Source of the DNA: Roseomonas mucosa ATCC BAA-692
GTDB taxonomy: Bacteria > Pseudomonadota > Alphaproteobacteria > Acetobacterales > Acetobacteraceae
Reading direction: 5' to 3'
DNA: 64,000 nucleotides
Assembly: GCF_000622225.1 (NCBI RefSeq)
Contig: NZ_JHWD01000007.1
Coordinates: forward strand, 186,001-250,000
Part shown: positions 1 to 11,903 of the stretch, piece after piece
Layout of the letters: the number at the start of each line of letters is the position of its first letter
How positions within the stretch are numbered: the first letter of the stretch is position 1
Notes under the pieces: generated by a model
The model's database searches: none
The model's input: the letters and a program-made list of their open reading frames with translations, nothing else
What the model was told of the DNA's origin: nothing
Made by a program: the position numbers and the translations under genes

Positions 1-3097
<3,097 letters not shown>

Positions 3098-3141
3098 GGA
3101 ACGGCCCGGAGGCGGACCGCCCGAAGACGATGCGGCGCCCC

Positions 3142-4710
3142 CTACCGGGCGCCCAGCTCGTAGAACTCGTCGGTCAGCTCCCCGGTGCCGTTGCGCAGCA
3201 GCAGGCGCGGCGGGATGCCCTCCGGGCGCTTCTTGCCTTCCGGCAGCGGCGAGACATAGGGCCCGCCGCCCCGGCGCTTGCGGAAATCGGCCTTCACCTG
3301 GTCCCGCAGCCCGGCATCGGTCATCAGGTCAAAGCCGACCCCGGCCATGACGATGGCCGAGTTGATCGCCCCCTTGTCGCCGATCGAGGTGCCGCCGCAG
3401 GCCGTGACCGGCCAGGTGTGCAGCCCCACGCCCACCGGCATGGTCGCCCAGGCGAAGAGGCCGGTCGGGGCGTTGTAGCTGACATCGCCGACATCCGTGG
3501 AACCGCCCGTCTGCATCTCCGGCAGGAGGGGCAGGAGATTGGTCGCGAGCCCGGCTTCCGGCAGCCTCGACTCGCGCTGGCAGGCGCGGGCGAAATCCTG
3601 CTCCGCCGGGGTCCATTCAATGGGCACGGCCGAGAGGTGCTGGTGGATGCGGCGGACCAGCACCTCGTTCGGCAACAGATCGTGCAGGCCGAAGGGCTGC
3701 TCGATCTCCACCTCGGTCTGCGTCGCCCTGGCCGCGCCCTCGGCCACCTCGCGGACCCAGCCGGTCACCTCCCCGACCTGCTTCCGGTTTGTGTCGCGGA
3801 TCACGATGGCGACCGCGGCCCGGTCCGGCACGACGTTCGCCGCCTCGCCCCCATCGGTATAGACGTAATGCAGCCGGGTGGTGGGGCGCAGGTGCTCCCG
3901 CATGAACTGGACGCCGATCCCGAACATCTCGGCCCCCTTCAGCGCGCTGCGCCCTTCCCAGGGATCGACCCCGGCATGGGCGCTGCGGCCCCGGAAGCGA
4001 ACGCGCAGCAGGTTCATCGCGGCGGTCCGCAGCAGGCCCGTGCCGGTCATCGGCGCCGGATGCCAGGCGAGGCAGGCATCCAGGTCGTCGAACAGCCCGT
4101 CGCGCGCCATGTAGACCTTGGCGCCTTCGGTCTCCTCCGCCGCGCAGCCATAGACGCGGATCGTCCCCGGATGGCCGCCCTCCATCATCATCCTGCGCAG
4201 CGCCATGGCCGCGCCGGTGCAGCCCGCGCCGAGCATGTTGTGCCCGCAGCCATGCCCGACCTCGGCGCCCTTCGGCCCGGGCACCGGGCGGGGCTCGGCC
4301 GCGTTGCCCAGCCCCGGCAGCGCGTCGTATTCCGGCAGGAAGCCGAGCTTCGGGCCACCCTGGCCCTGGCTCCATTCCGCGACGAAGGCCGTCGGAATCC
4401 CCGAGGTACCCTGGCTGGCGATGGTGAAGCCGGCGGCACGCAACTCCCGCAGGTGGATCCCCGAGGAGACCTCCTCGTGCAGCGACAGTTCGGGATTCGC
4501 CCAGACCTCGCGCGAAATGCGGAGGATGGCGTCGCGGCAGGCCTCCACCGCCCCGCGCGCCGCCGGCGCCGAGGCCGGAGGGGCCGCCTTCACCGCCTCC
4601 TGCGCGAAGGCCGATCGCATGTCGGCCAGTGGCCAGGAGACAGCCGTCGCGAGTGATCCGAGGATGATGGAGCGGCGGGGCACGGGGCCGGGGCCCGGAT
4701 GCTGTCGCAT
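3142..4710 (-). CDS. Tat-exported M20-family amidohydrolase (AbgB-like)
   Basis: Predicted zinc-dependent amidohydrolase of the M20 family, 522 residues. The closest group by eye is AbgB, the p-aminobenzoyl-glutamate hydrolase subunit, because of GGSTDVGDVSYNAPT. Metal-site motifs are GHGCGHNMLG and the AAEETEG segment; the dimerisation domain follows. The N-terminus RRSIILGSLATAVSW ending near AFAQ is a twin-arginine signal peptide, so the enzyme is probably periplasmic, unlike cytoplasmic AbgB. The start at 4710 is preceded by GGAAGGAG at good spacing; an upstream in-frame extension to 4842 lacks support. The physiological substrate is unknown. Confidence 0.85.
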   Translation of the reverse strand: MRQHPGPGPVPRRSIILGSLATAVSWPLADMRSAFAQEAVKAAPPASAPAARGAVEACRDAILRISREVWANPELSLHEEVSSGIHLRELRAAGFTIASQGTSGIPTAFVAEWSQGQGGPKLGFLPEYDALPGLGNAAEPRPVPGPKGAEVGHGCGHNMLGAGCTGAAMALRRMMMEGGHPGTIRVYGCAAEETEGAKVYMARDGLFDDLDACLAWHPAPMTGTGLLRTAAMNLLRVRFRGRSAHAGVDPWEGRSALKGAEMFGIGVQFMREHLRPTTRLHYVYTDGGEAANVVPDRAAVAIVIRDTNRKQVGEVTGWVREVAEGAARATQTEVEIEQPFGLHDLLPNEVLVRRIHQHLSAVPIEWTPAEQDFARACQRESRLPEAGLATNLLPLLPEMQTGGSTDVGDVSYNAPTGLFAWATMPVGVGLHTWPVTACGGTSIGDKGAINSAIVMAGVGFDLMTDAGLRDQVKADFRKRRGGGPYVSPLPEGKKRPEGIPPRLLLRNGTGELTDEFYELGAR

Positions 4711-4948
4711 ATCGGTCTCCTTCCAGGAAGGCGGTGACGAAACTGCTAGATGGACCCCGCTCCGGGTGCAACAACCGGGCTGCCGGGAGGCTTCGCGCAT
4801 GAGCCGTTCCGGCGAACCGGGTCTCCGCCTCCTTCCCGCCACCCTGCCGGACAGCTATCCGCCCAGTGCATGGACCGACACAAACCTGCTGTGCGTCCAG
4901 TCGGTTTCCTGTAAATGAGCGGCATTCTCATTTAAAAGGCGTTGCCCC

Positions 4949-6964
4949 TTGTCCGGCCTCACCACGCCGAGCCGCTGGCCAATGGCGCGCTCCCCGAATT
5001 CCCGCACGGCACATGAGCTGGTGCCGGCCCCCGGCAGGGAGCCGCTGCCGCGCGACCGGAAAGCCCCCCATCCCCCCGGCACAGGAACCGGCACCCGCTT
5101 CCTGACGCCGTCCCTGGCACGCCACCTGCCGGACCTCGTCCTCCTCGCTTTCGTCGCGATCCAGCTCCTGCCCTTCCTGTCCGCCTTCCATCAGACCGCC
5201 GACGACAATTTCTGGCAGTACGTCACCCTGACCGAGCTCGACTCGCCCTGGGAGCTGACCACGCGGCTCACTCGCATCGCGGAGGACCAGGGGCGCGTCG
5301 GCATGTATCCCGCCATGCCGCTGGTGCTGCTGGGAACCATGCTGCCGGAATTCGCCTGGGGCCGGTTGCTGGTCGTCCTCTGTTTCGGCCTGACGTTGCT
5401 TTGCTTCTGCCACCTCTTCGCCCGGCGCTTCCGGCTGCCGCTGACGCGCGCCGCGCTGCTGCTGACGGTTTGCACCCTGCCGATGGCGGCGCATCACCTG
5501 CCGCCCAATGCCTATCCGCTGATGCTCACCCTGCCGCTTCTGGCGCTGCTGGCGATCCATCTCCGGCTGGCCCGCGTCGCGCAGCTCTCCGCACCGGCCG
5601 CCCTGGCCGCCGGGCTGGGCCTCTTCGCCGCGACCATGCTGCTGGAATACGCACTGTTGGAAGGGCTGGGGCTGGCCCTGCTGGCGCTGATCGCGTCCCG
5701 GGCGCGCCGGAGCCGGGAGATGTGGATACAGGGGGCAGCGCTGCTGGCCTCGGCGGCCGTCCATTTCGGCTACCGCATGGTCTTCCCGAGCCACTATCCG
5801 GGCACGATCGCGGAGGCCCTGCCACTGGCTGACATCCTCCGCCTGCAATTCCTGCATACCGTCAACGGCACCGTCTTTCCGCACCTCACCATACCCTTCC
5901 CGGCGCCGGAGGATATCGCCCCCGCCATCCTGCTGCTTGCCATGGAGGCCTGGCTGGCGGCGCGGCTGCTGCCGGCCCTGACCGCGCGGCTGGACACCGG
6001 GCTGGCCGTACGGGTCCTGCTCGCCTGCCTCGCCTGGGCCTGGCTCAACACGCTGGCCCATGCCTTCACCCAGAAGTACCAGTCATGGTGCCGGAACGGC
6101 GACTGCACCTATGTCGACTCCCGCCTTTCCGCGCTGAGCCTGGGCATCGCCGCGGCCATCGGCCTCGCCCTGCTGCTCCGCGGCGCGGCGCGGCACGGCT
6201 CCGTCCGGGCCCGGCGGGCGGTGCTGACCTGCGCGCTGGGGCTGGGCCTGCTCGGCAGTGCCACCTTCCTGCACAACCGCGCCTCCGCCCGGCTCATGGC
6301 GGAAAAGGAGGGCGCCTTCGACCTCCTCCGCGAGAGCGCCTGCCAGGTGCCGGACCGGATGGGGCACGATCCGCTGGTGCTGCAGGCGCTGTCGCGCACC
6401 GTCCTCTGGCCGACCGATCCCGGTGGCGCCAGCAGCAGCACCTATCTCACGACCTACCGGGACGCGCTGCCCCGGCTGGGTCTCGCCTGCCAGCCCCTGT
6501 CCTTCCGGCCCACGCCGCGGCGGGCCGAGTTCCTCGGCTGGTCCCCCCGCGAGCGCGGAGGGCGCTGGTCCCTGGCCGGGTCTGCGGTGCTGCGCCTGCC
6601 GGTCAGGCCGGACACGCGCGGCGCGATCCTGACGCTCTCTGCCTATGTCCCGCCCGGCGGTGCGCCGCAGCGCGTGACCATCCGCGATGCCGGGGGCCGG
6701 GCCTGCCGGATGTCCCTGGAGTTCACCAGGGCGCAGCGTGTCTTCCTGCCCTGGCGCGATGCGGCCCCCGGCTCGATGGTGACGCTGCTGCTGGAAACCC
6801 CGGATGCCACCAGCCCCCGGCAGGCCGGGGCAAGCGAGGACAGCCGTGTGCTGGGGGTCTTCCTGTCCGGCGTGAAGCCTGTCCCCGCCGCGCCGGAAGG
6901 TGGCAAGGGCGGGAATGGCACGGACGCGGCCCTCGACCTGGGCCGCTGCATGGACGGAGGCTGA
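4949..6964 (+). CDS. Polytopic membrane protein of unknown function
   Basis: I do not recognise the family. The protein (671 residues from TTG at 4949, or 660 from ATG at 4982) has a polar proline-rich N-terminus, then about ten hydrophobic segments between roughly residues 60 and 430 (for example LLLAFVAIQLLPFLSAF near 65), and a soluble C-terminal part of about 230 residues that looks beta-rich (GAILTLSAYVPPGG). That plan resembles integral-membrane glycosyltransferases or O-antigen-type proteins, but I found no catalytic motif. The start is uncertain: AAAAGG at 4934-4939 supports the TTG. It stands alone between the M20 gene and a convergent DUF1269 gene. Confidence 0.65.
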   Translation: MSGLTTPSRWPMARSPNSRTAHELVPAPGREPLPRDRKAPHPPGTGTGTRFLTPSLARHLPDLVLLAFVAIQLLPFLSAFHQTADDNFWQYVTLTELDSPWELTTRLTRIAEDQGRVGMYPAMPLVLLGTMLPEFAWGRLLVVLCFGLTLLCFCHLFARRFRLPLTRAALLLTVCTLPMAAHHLPPNAYPLMLTLPLLALLAIHLRLARVAQLSAPAALAAGLGLFAATMLLEYALLEGLGLALLALIASRARRSREMWIQGAALLASAAVHFGYRMVFPSHYPGTIAEALPLADILRLQFLHTVNGTVFPHLTIPFPAPEDIAPAILLLAMEAWLAARLLPALTARLDTGLAVRVLLACLAWAWLNTLAHAFTQKYQSWCRNGDCTYVDSRLSALSLGIAAAIGLALLLRGAARHGSVRARRAVLTCALGLGLLGSATFLHNRASARLMAEKEGAFDLLRESACQVPDRMGHDPLVLQALSRTVLWPTDPGGASSSTYLTTYRDALPRLGLACQPLSFRPTPRRAEFLGWSPRERGGRWSLAGSAVLRLPVRPDTRGAILTLSAYVPPGGAPQRVTIRDAGGRACRMSLEFTRAQRVFLPWRDAAPGSMVTLLLETPDATSPRQAGASEDSRVLGVFLSGVKPVPAAPEGGKGGNGTDAALDLGRCMDGG

Positions 6965-7038
6965 CCGGCTTCGCGGCGGCAAGGCGGGCCGGTGCCACAT
7001 GGCCCCGGCCCCATGCTCCGGATGATAAGGCGGCCGGT

Positions 7039-7527
7039 TCAGCCCGCCGCCTTCAGCCCTTCGCGCAGCTTGTTCTCCTGCTCCGCCGTCAGGTTGGTGC
7101 GCAGCACCGTCCCGCCGAACTCGGACATGGCAGGCAGGACCTTGTCCGCCGTCACCTTGCGTACCAGCACGCAAAGCGCCGCGCCCCCGGGCGGCAGCGC
7201 CTGGGTGGCGTCCTTCAGGAAGTTGTCTTCGATGCCGACATCGGTGAAGTAGCCGCTCAGCGCCCCCGCCCCGGCGCCGACGGCGGTGCCCAGCAGCGGG
7301 TTCAGGAAGAGCAGGCCGATCAGCGTGCCCCAGAGCGCGCCGGAGGCCGTGCCTGCCAGGGTGGTGTTCACCAGCTGGTTCAGCTTCACGTTCCCGTCCG
7401 GCTGGCGGACGGCGACCACGGCGTCCCCGATCTCGACCAGGTACTCCTTCTGCAGGCTCAGCAGCTTCTGACGCGCGGCCTCGGCCGTCTGCTCGTCCGG
7501 ATAGGCGATGATCACCAGATCCGCCAT
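7039..7527 (-). CDS. DUF1269 family membrane-associated protein
   Basis: Protein of 162 residues matching the DUF1269 pattern: an N-terminal ferredoxin-like region beginning MADLVIIAYPDEQTAEAARQ, a central glycine-rich hydrophobic hairpin (ASGALWGTLIGLLFLNPLLG, then AVGAGAGALSGYFTD) and a conserved C-terminal half ending TAEQENKLREGLKAAG. Molecular function is not established for the family. The ATG at 7527 is preceded by GGAGGAG at good spacing, which decides against the longer frame to 7710. It is monocistronic and converges on the membrane protein gene ending at 6964. Confidence 0.85.
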   Translation of the reverse strand: MADLVIIAYPDEQTAEAARQKLLSLQKEYLVEIGDAVVAVRQPDGNVKLNQLVNTTLAGTASGALWGTLIGLLFLNPLLGTAVGAGAGALSGYFTDVGIEDNFLKDATQALPPGGAALCVLVRKVTADKVLPAMSEFGGTVLRTNLTAEQENKLREGLKAAG

Positions 7528-7740
7528 GTCCTTGCTCCTCCATCTCCGATGGGCGATCCCGCGCCGGAGGCTCCGGCAGGGCTCCGGCCATAGAAGGCGA
7601 CAGGAGCCCGGGCGTTGCAATCCCGGTCGCGCCGGCACCCCGATCACGATGGGAGGGCGGACAGGCCAAGGGCGGAACCCATGGGTCCCGCCCCTTCCCT
7701 TATCCGCCATGCCGCAGGGGCCGCCCGTGGCGGCCGGGGA

Positions 7741-9045
7741 TCACTCCGCCGCGACGGGCGGGGCATAGACGGCGGCGCGGCGCATGCCGTTGGCCACCAC
7801 GGCGATCAGGCCGATCACCACGACCAGGGCGACGTAATGCGCCGGCCCCATCGCGTTGAAACCCGCCAGCGTGCCCACCGCCATCGGCGTCAGCCCACCG
7901 AAGACCGCATAGGCCACGTTGTAGGAGAAGGACACGCCGGTGAAGCGCACCTCCCCGGGAAAGGCCCGCACCATCACATAGGGCACCACGTTGATGATCC
8001 CCACCGTGGCCCCGGCCACCGCGTAGAGCGGCACCAGGTTGTCCGGGTTCGCCGCCGTGCCGACATAGAGGGCATAGGTCGCGGCGATCAGCAGCACCGT
8101 GCCCACCAGCGTCACCATGACGGTGTTGAAACGGTCCAGCAGCACGCCCACCAGCACGGCGCAGATCGTCAGGGTCAGCGTCGCGAGGCTGCTGCCGATC
8201 AGCGTCGTGGTCGCGGGGATGCCGTGCAGGCGCTGCATCAGCGAGGGCGTCAGAAGGATCACCACCACGATGGCCGCGGTCAGCATCCAGGTCACCGCCA
8301 TGGAGACCGCCACCGAGGCGCCATGGCCGCGCAGCACCTGCTTCAGCGGCATCTCCCGCACCACCGCCTTGCGGGCGCGCATCGCCTCGAAGACCGGCGT
8401 CTCGTGCAGCCAGCGGCGCAGGTACATGGCGATCAGGCCGAAGATCCCGCCCACCACGAAGGGCAGGCGCCAGGCCCAGTCCAGGATCTCGGCCTGGGTG
8501 TAGGCAAGGTTGATCGCCGTGGCCATCAGCGAGCCCAGCAGGATGCCGCCGGTCAGCCCCCCGGTCAGCAGCCCGCAGGCCAGGCCCACGCGGTTGGCCG
8601 GGACGTGTTCCGCCACGAAGACCCAGGCGCCCGGCGCCTCGCCCCCGATCGCGGCGCCCTGGAAGACGCGCATCACCAGCAGCAGCACGGGCGCGGCATA
8701 GCCGATCGAGGCATAGGTCGGCATCAGGCCGATCAGCAGCGTCGGCACCGCCATCATCAGGATGGACAGCGTGAACATGCGCTTGCGGCCGGTCTTGTCG
8801 CCGAAATGGGCCATGATGATCCCGCCCAGCGGGCGCGCCAGATAGCCGGCGGCGAAGATGCCGTAGGTCTGCAGGTCCCCCAGCCATTTCGGCATGTCGG
8901 CCGGAAAGAACAGGTTGCTGATCGTGACCGCGAAGAAGACGTAGATGATGAAGTCGTAGAACTCGAGAGCGCCGCCGAGCGAGGCAAGGGCGAGGGTCTT
9001 GGCGTCCTGGCGTGTCAGGCTTCGGTCTATTGCGTTCTCGGTCAT
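7741..9045 (-). CDS. MFS transporter, metabolite:H+ symporter (MHS) type
   Basis: A 434-residue major facilitator with the signature of the metabolite:H+ symporter branch (ProP/KgtP/ShiA-like): N-terminal LGGALEFYDFIIYVFFAV, the loop 2-3 motif GDKTGRKRMF, RVFQGAAIGGEAPG and the central WAWRLPFVVGGI segment. About twelve hydrophobic segments are visible. Substrates in this branch are organic acids, osmolytes or aromatic acids; the specific one cannot be told here. The start at 9045 (MTENAIDRSLTRQD) fits the family; the Shine-Dalgarno is weak. It is divergent from the LysE-family gene at 9282. Confidence 0.9.
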   Translation of the reverse strand: MTENAIDRSLTRQDAKTLALASLGGALEFYDFIIYVFFAVTISNLFFPADMPKWLGDLQTYGIFAAGYLARPLGGIIMAHFGDKTGRKRMFTLSILMMAVPTLLIGLMPTYASIGYAAPVLLLVMRVFQGAAIGGEAPGAWVFVAEHVPANRVGLACGLLTGGLTGGILLGSLMATAINLAYTQAEILDWAWRLPFVVGGIFGLIAMYLRRWLHETPVFEAMRARKAVVREMPLKQVLRGHGASVAVSMAVTWMLTAAIVVVILLTPSLMQRLHGIPATTTLIGSSLATLTLTICAVLVGVLLDRFNTVMVTLVGTVLLIAATYALYVGTAANPDNLVPLYAVAGATVGIINVVPYVMVRAFPGEVRFTGVSFSYNVAYAVFGGLTPMAVGTLAGFNAMGPAHYVALVVVIGLIAVVANGMRRAAVYAPPVAAE

Positions 9046-9281
9046 CACACGGGTCCATGGATCGGGCGCCCGCACCCGGCGACGGAAGACGTTTCCTTTC
9101 GCGGGCGCGGCAAGCCACGCAATATTGCATCGCGGCAGACATGCCACCAATGCCGCTCCCTCCACTCGGCCCTGTCCCCAGGGCGGGGCTCGCCTTGAGG
9201 CGGGGCAGCAGCGGCGCTGATGCCGGGGATCAGGATTATGCGCTGGACCGGCGTTGCCGCCCGGCGCAGAAGGCGGTCGCC

Positions 9282-9953
9282 ATGCCACTCGATCCCGCCC
9301 TGCTCGCCGCCTACCTGCTGGCCTGTCTGGTCCTGGTGCTGACCCCGGGGCCGGACATGATGTTCGTGCTGGGCCAGACACTGTCCGGCGGGCCGCAGCG
9401 CGGCTGGGCGGCGGTGCTGGGCATCGTCTGCGGCGCCTTCTGCCATATCGTCGCCGCCGCGCTGGGTGTGGCGGCCATCCTGGCGGCGGAGCCCATGCTC
9501 TTCGCCCTGCTGCGCCTCGCCGGCGCTGCCTATCTGGTCTGGCTCGGCCTCGGGGCGCTGCGGGCCGCCTGGCGCGGCGAGGCCGGCATCGCTCCCGCCA
9601 CCCCCTCCACCGGAACCCCGCCCCACCTCCAGGGCACACGCCTCCAGGGGCAGGGCCGCATCGTGCTCCAGGGCATGCTGACCAACCTGCTCAACCCCAA
9701 GGTCGCGCTGTTCTTTCTGGCCTTCCTGCCGCAGTTCGTGGCACCCGGCCTCGCCCCGGCCTGGCTCCAGATGCTGCTGCTCGGCCCGCTCCTGCCCCTT
9801 CTGGCAGTGCCGCTCTTCGCCGTGCTGATCGCCGGTGCCGGCCGGGCCGTCAGCCGCCTGAACCGCTCCGCCCGCGCCACGCGCTGGCTGAACGGCCTCG
9901 CCGGCACGATCTTCCTGGGCCTGGGCCTGCGCCTGCTGCTCGATCGGCGGTAG
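9282..9953 (+). CDS. LysE/RhtB-family amino-acid exporter
   Basis: A 223-residue inner-membrane protein with LysE/RhtB family features: TPGPDMMFVLGQTLSGGPQ near residue 25, the pattern G-x-x-C-G near residue 50, and NLLNPKVALFFLAFLPQF near residue 145, with about six hydrophobic segments. Members export amino acids or homoserine lactone-like compounds; the substrate here is unknown. An insertion rich in Pro and Thr (near residues 105-120) is slightly unusual. The ATG at 9282 follows AGAAGGCGG. The gene converges on the SulP gene. Confidence 0.88.
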   Translation: MPLDPALLAAYLLACLVLVLTPGPDMMFVLGQTLSGGPQRGWAAVLGIVCGAFCHIVAAALGVAAILAAEPMLFALLRLAGAAYLVWLGLGALRAAWRGEAGIAPATPSTGTPPHLQGTRLQGQGRIVLQGMLTNLLNPKVALFFLAFLPQFVAPGLAPAWLQMLLLGPLLPLLAVPLFAVLIAGAGRAVSRLNRSARATRWLNGLAGTIFLGLGLRLLLDRR

Positions 9954-10016
9954 GGCGGCGCGCGGCTCCTCAGCCAGGCACCGGGGAGGCGGAACGCCGC
10001 CTGCCCCTGTCGGACC

Positions 10017-11489
10017 CTACATCTCCGCCGGACTGAACCGCCCGTGCCGTTCCACCATCCCGGCACTGGCCTCGTTCAGCCCGACCACCTCCACGCGCAG
10101 CCCGTGGCGGCGCATCTTGTTCACCACGCCCTCCAGCGCGCCGACGGCGGTGATGTCCCACAGGTGCGCCCCGGTCAGGTCGATCACCACCTGCCGCGCC
10201 ACCGCGTCGCGCAGGTCGAAGGCATCGGCGAACATCTCGGCGGAGGCGAAGAAGACCTGTCCCTTCACCCGGTAGGTCCGGGTCCGGCCGGCCTCGTCAT
10301 AGGCTTTCTCCACCTGCATCAGCCGCATGACTTTGAAGGCGAAGAAGACGCCGCTCAGCAGCACGCCGACGAAGACGCCCATCGCCAGGTTGTGCGTCAC
10401 CACCACCACCGCGACGGTGGCCAGCATCACCAGGCTGGACAGGCGCGGATGCGCCGCGAGGTCGCGCAGCGAGGACCAGGAGAAGGTGCTGACCGAGACC
10501 ATGATCATGATGGCCACCAGCGCCGCCACCGGCACCTGCGCCACCCAGGGCCGCAGCAGCACCATCAGCACCAGAAGGAAGGCCCCCGCCACGAAGGTGG
10601 AAAGCCGCCCCCGCCCGCCATAGCGCAGGTTGCCCACGGTCTGCCCGATCATGCCGCAGCCGGCGATGCCGCCAAAGGCCCCGACGGCGATGTTGGCGAT
10701 GCCGAGCCCGGTGCATTCGGCGCGCTTGGAGCTGTTGGTTTCGGTCCAGTCGTCCACCACCCCGGCGGTCATCATGGATTCCAGCAGCCCGACCATCGCC
10801 ATGGCCAGCGCATAGGGGAAGACGATCCGCAGCGTTTCCAGGTTCAGCGGCACCTGCGGCCAGACCAGGGACGGCAGGGAATCCGGCAGCCGCCCCAGAT
10901 CCGCCACGGTGCGCAACGGCATGTCCATGCCCATGGAGACGACCGTCAGCACCAGGATGCAGATCAGCGGCGAGGGGATCGCCTCGGTGACGCGCGGCAC
11001 GAGGTAGATGATGGCCAGCCCCAGCGCGATCATCGCATAGGTATGCCAGGTCACATCCATCATCTGCGGCAGTTGCGCCGAGAAGATCAGGATGGCCAGC
11101 GCGTTCACGAAGCCCGTCCGCACCGAGCGCGAGACGAAGCGCATCAGCACGTCGAGCTTCAGCAGGCCGAAGACCACCTGGATCGCCCCGCAAAGCAGCG
11201 TGGCGGCCAGCAGGTATTGCAGCCCGTGCGAGGAGACCAGCGCGGCGGCCACCAGCGCCACGGACCCGGCGGCGCCGGAGATCATCGCCGGCCGGCCGCC
11301 GGCAAAGGCGATCACGATGCCGATCACGAAGGAGGCGAAGAGCCCCACTTCCGGATCGACCCCCGCGACGAAGGAGAAGGCGATCACCTCCGGGATCAGG
11401 GCGAAGGTCCCGACCATGCCGGCCAGGATTTCGCGGTGGAGGCTGCCGCCGGTCCATTCGGCCCGGTAGCGCGCGAGGTCGAAGCTCAT
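10017..11489 (-). CDS. SulP-family anion permease with C-terminal STAS domain
   Basis: A 490-residue SulP (SLC26-like) transporter: hydrophobic core beginning with EILAGMVGTFALIPEVIAFS, GRPAMISGAAGSVALV, and a cytoplasmic STAS domain at about residues 400-490 (FFASAEMFADAFDLR, VVIDLTGAHLWDITAVGALE). SulP proteins move sulfate, bicarbonate or dicarboxylates; the short core and AFAGGRPAMISGAAGSVA resemble the widespread sulfate/bicarbonate group, but the substrate is not certain. The start at 11489 (MSFDLARYR) is followed at once by conserved sequence. No transporter partner lies nearby. Confidence 0.9.
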   Translation of the reverse strand: MSFDLARYRAEWTGGSLHREILAGMVGTFALIPEVIAFSFVAGVDPEVGLFASFVIGIVIAFAGGRPAMISGAAGSVALVAAALVSSHGLQYLLAATLLCGAIQVVFGLLKLDVLMRFVSRSVRTGFVNALAILIFSAQLPQMMDVTWHTYAMIALGLAIIYLVPRVTEAIPSPLICILVLTVVSMGMDMPLRTVADLGRLPDSLPSLVWPQVPLNLETLRIVFPYALAMAMVGLLESMMTAGVVDDWTETNSSKRAECTGLGIANIAVGAFGGIAGCGMIGQTVGNLRYGGRGRLSTFVAGAFLLVLMVLLRPWVAQVPVAALVAIMIMVSVSTFSWSSLRDLAAHPRLSSLVMLATVAVVVVTHNLAMGVFVGVLLSGVFFAFKVMRLMQVEKAYDEAGRTRTYRVKGQVFFASAEMFADAFDLRDAVARQVVIDLTGAHLWDITAVGALEGVVNKMRRHGLRVEVVGLNEASAGMVERHGRFSPAEM

Positions 11490-11903
11490 CGAGGAAAACT
11501 CATCAGGGGAAACGGTCCCGGTTTTCTGGGCCGTGCCGCGAAGCGGGATGCGGAGGACGGCCGCGAACCATCCGCGCCCGGGAATCCATGCCCCGGAAGC
11601 CTAGGTTCCGGGAGCCGGATGGCCCGCCACCCTCCAACCGTCGCTCGCAACAGGCGAACATGGGCCGCCGCATCTGCTGCGGCGGTTCGAGACATGCCGG
11701 CGTTGCGGGCGCGGACTACATGGGGCTGGTGATCCCTGTGGCATACCGACTGGCACGAGCATGAAGCGTGCCGGGGCCGGAGGCCCGATTTTGCGGCGCG
11801 GCAGGGGTAGACCCTGCCGCCCGCCGGCGCAACCTGCCCCCACCCTTTCCCCCGTCCCCCGAGGCTTCGCCGGAGGCGGCCTCCGGCGGAACCGCGACGG
11901 CCC
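11490..11903. other. Intergenic region with three inverted repeats; no gene seen
   Basis: I see no credible gene in these 414 bases. Three perfect inverted repeats are present: 11665-11672 with 11678-11685, 11798-11806 with 11812-11820 (GCGGCAGGG and CCCTGCCGC), and 11868-11877 with 11879-11888. The last lies just past the stop of the aminopeptidase gene. The first two lie in the upstream region of the SulP gene and could be regulatory or repeat-derived; neither has a T-run. Confidence 0.5.
11868..11888 (-). terminator. Hairpin downstream of the aminopeptidase P gene
   Basis: Arms 11868-11877 and 11879-11888 pair perfectly around a single central base. It begins 16 bp past the aminopeptidase stop codon on the minus strand. 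No T-run follows, so it may act in 3'-end stability or factor-dependent termination rather than as a classical intrinsic terminator. Confidence 0.45.
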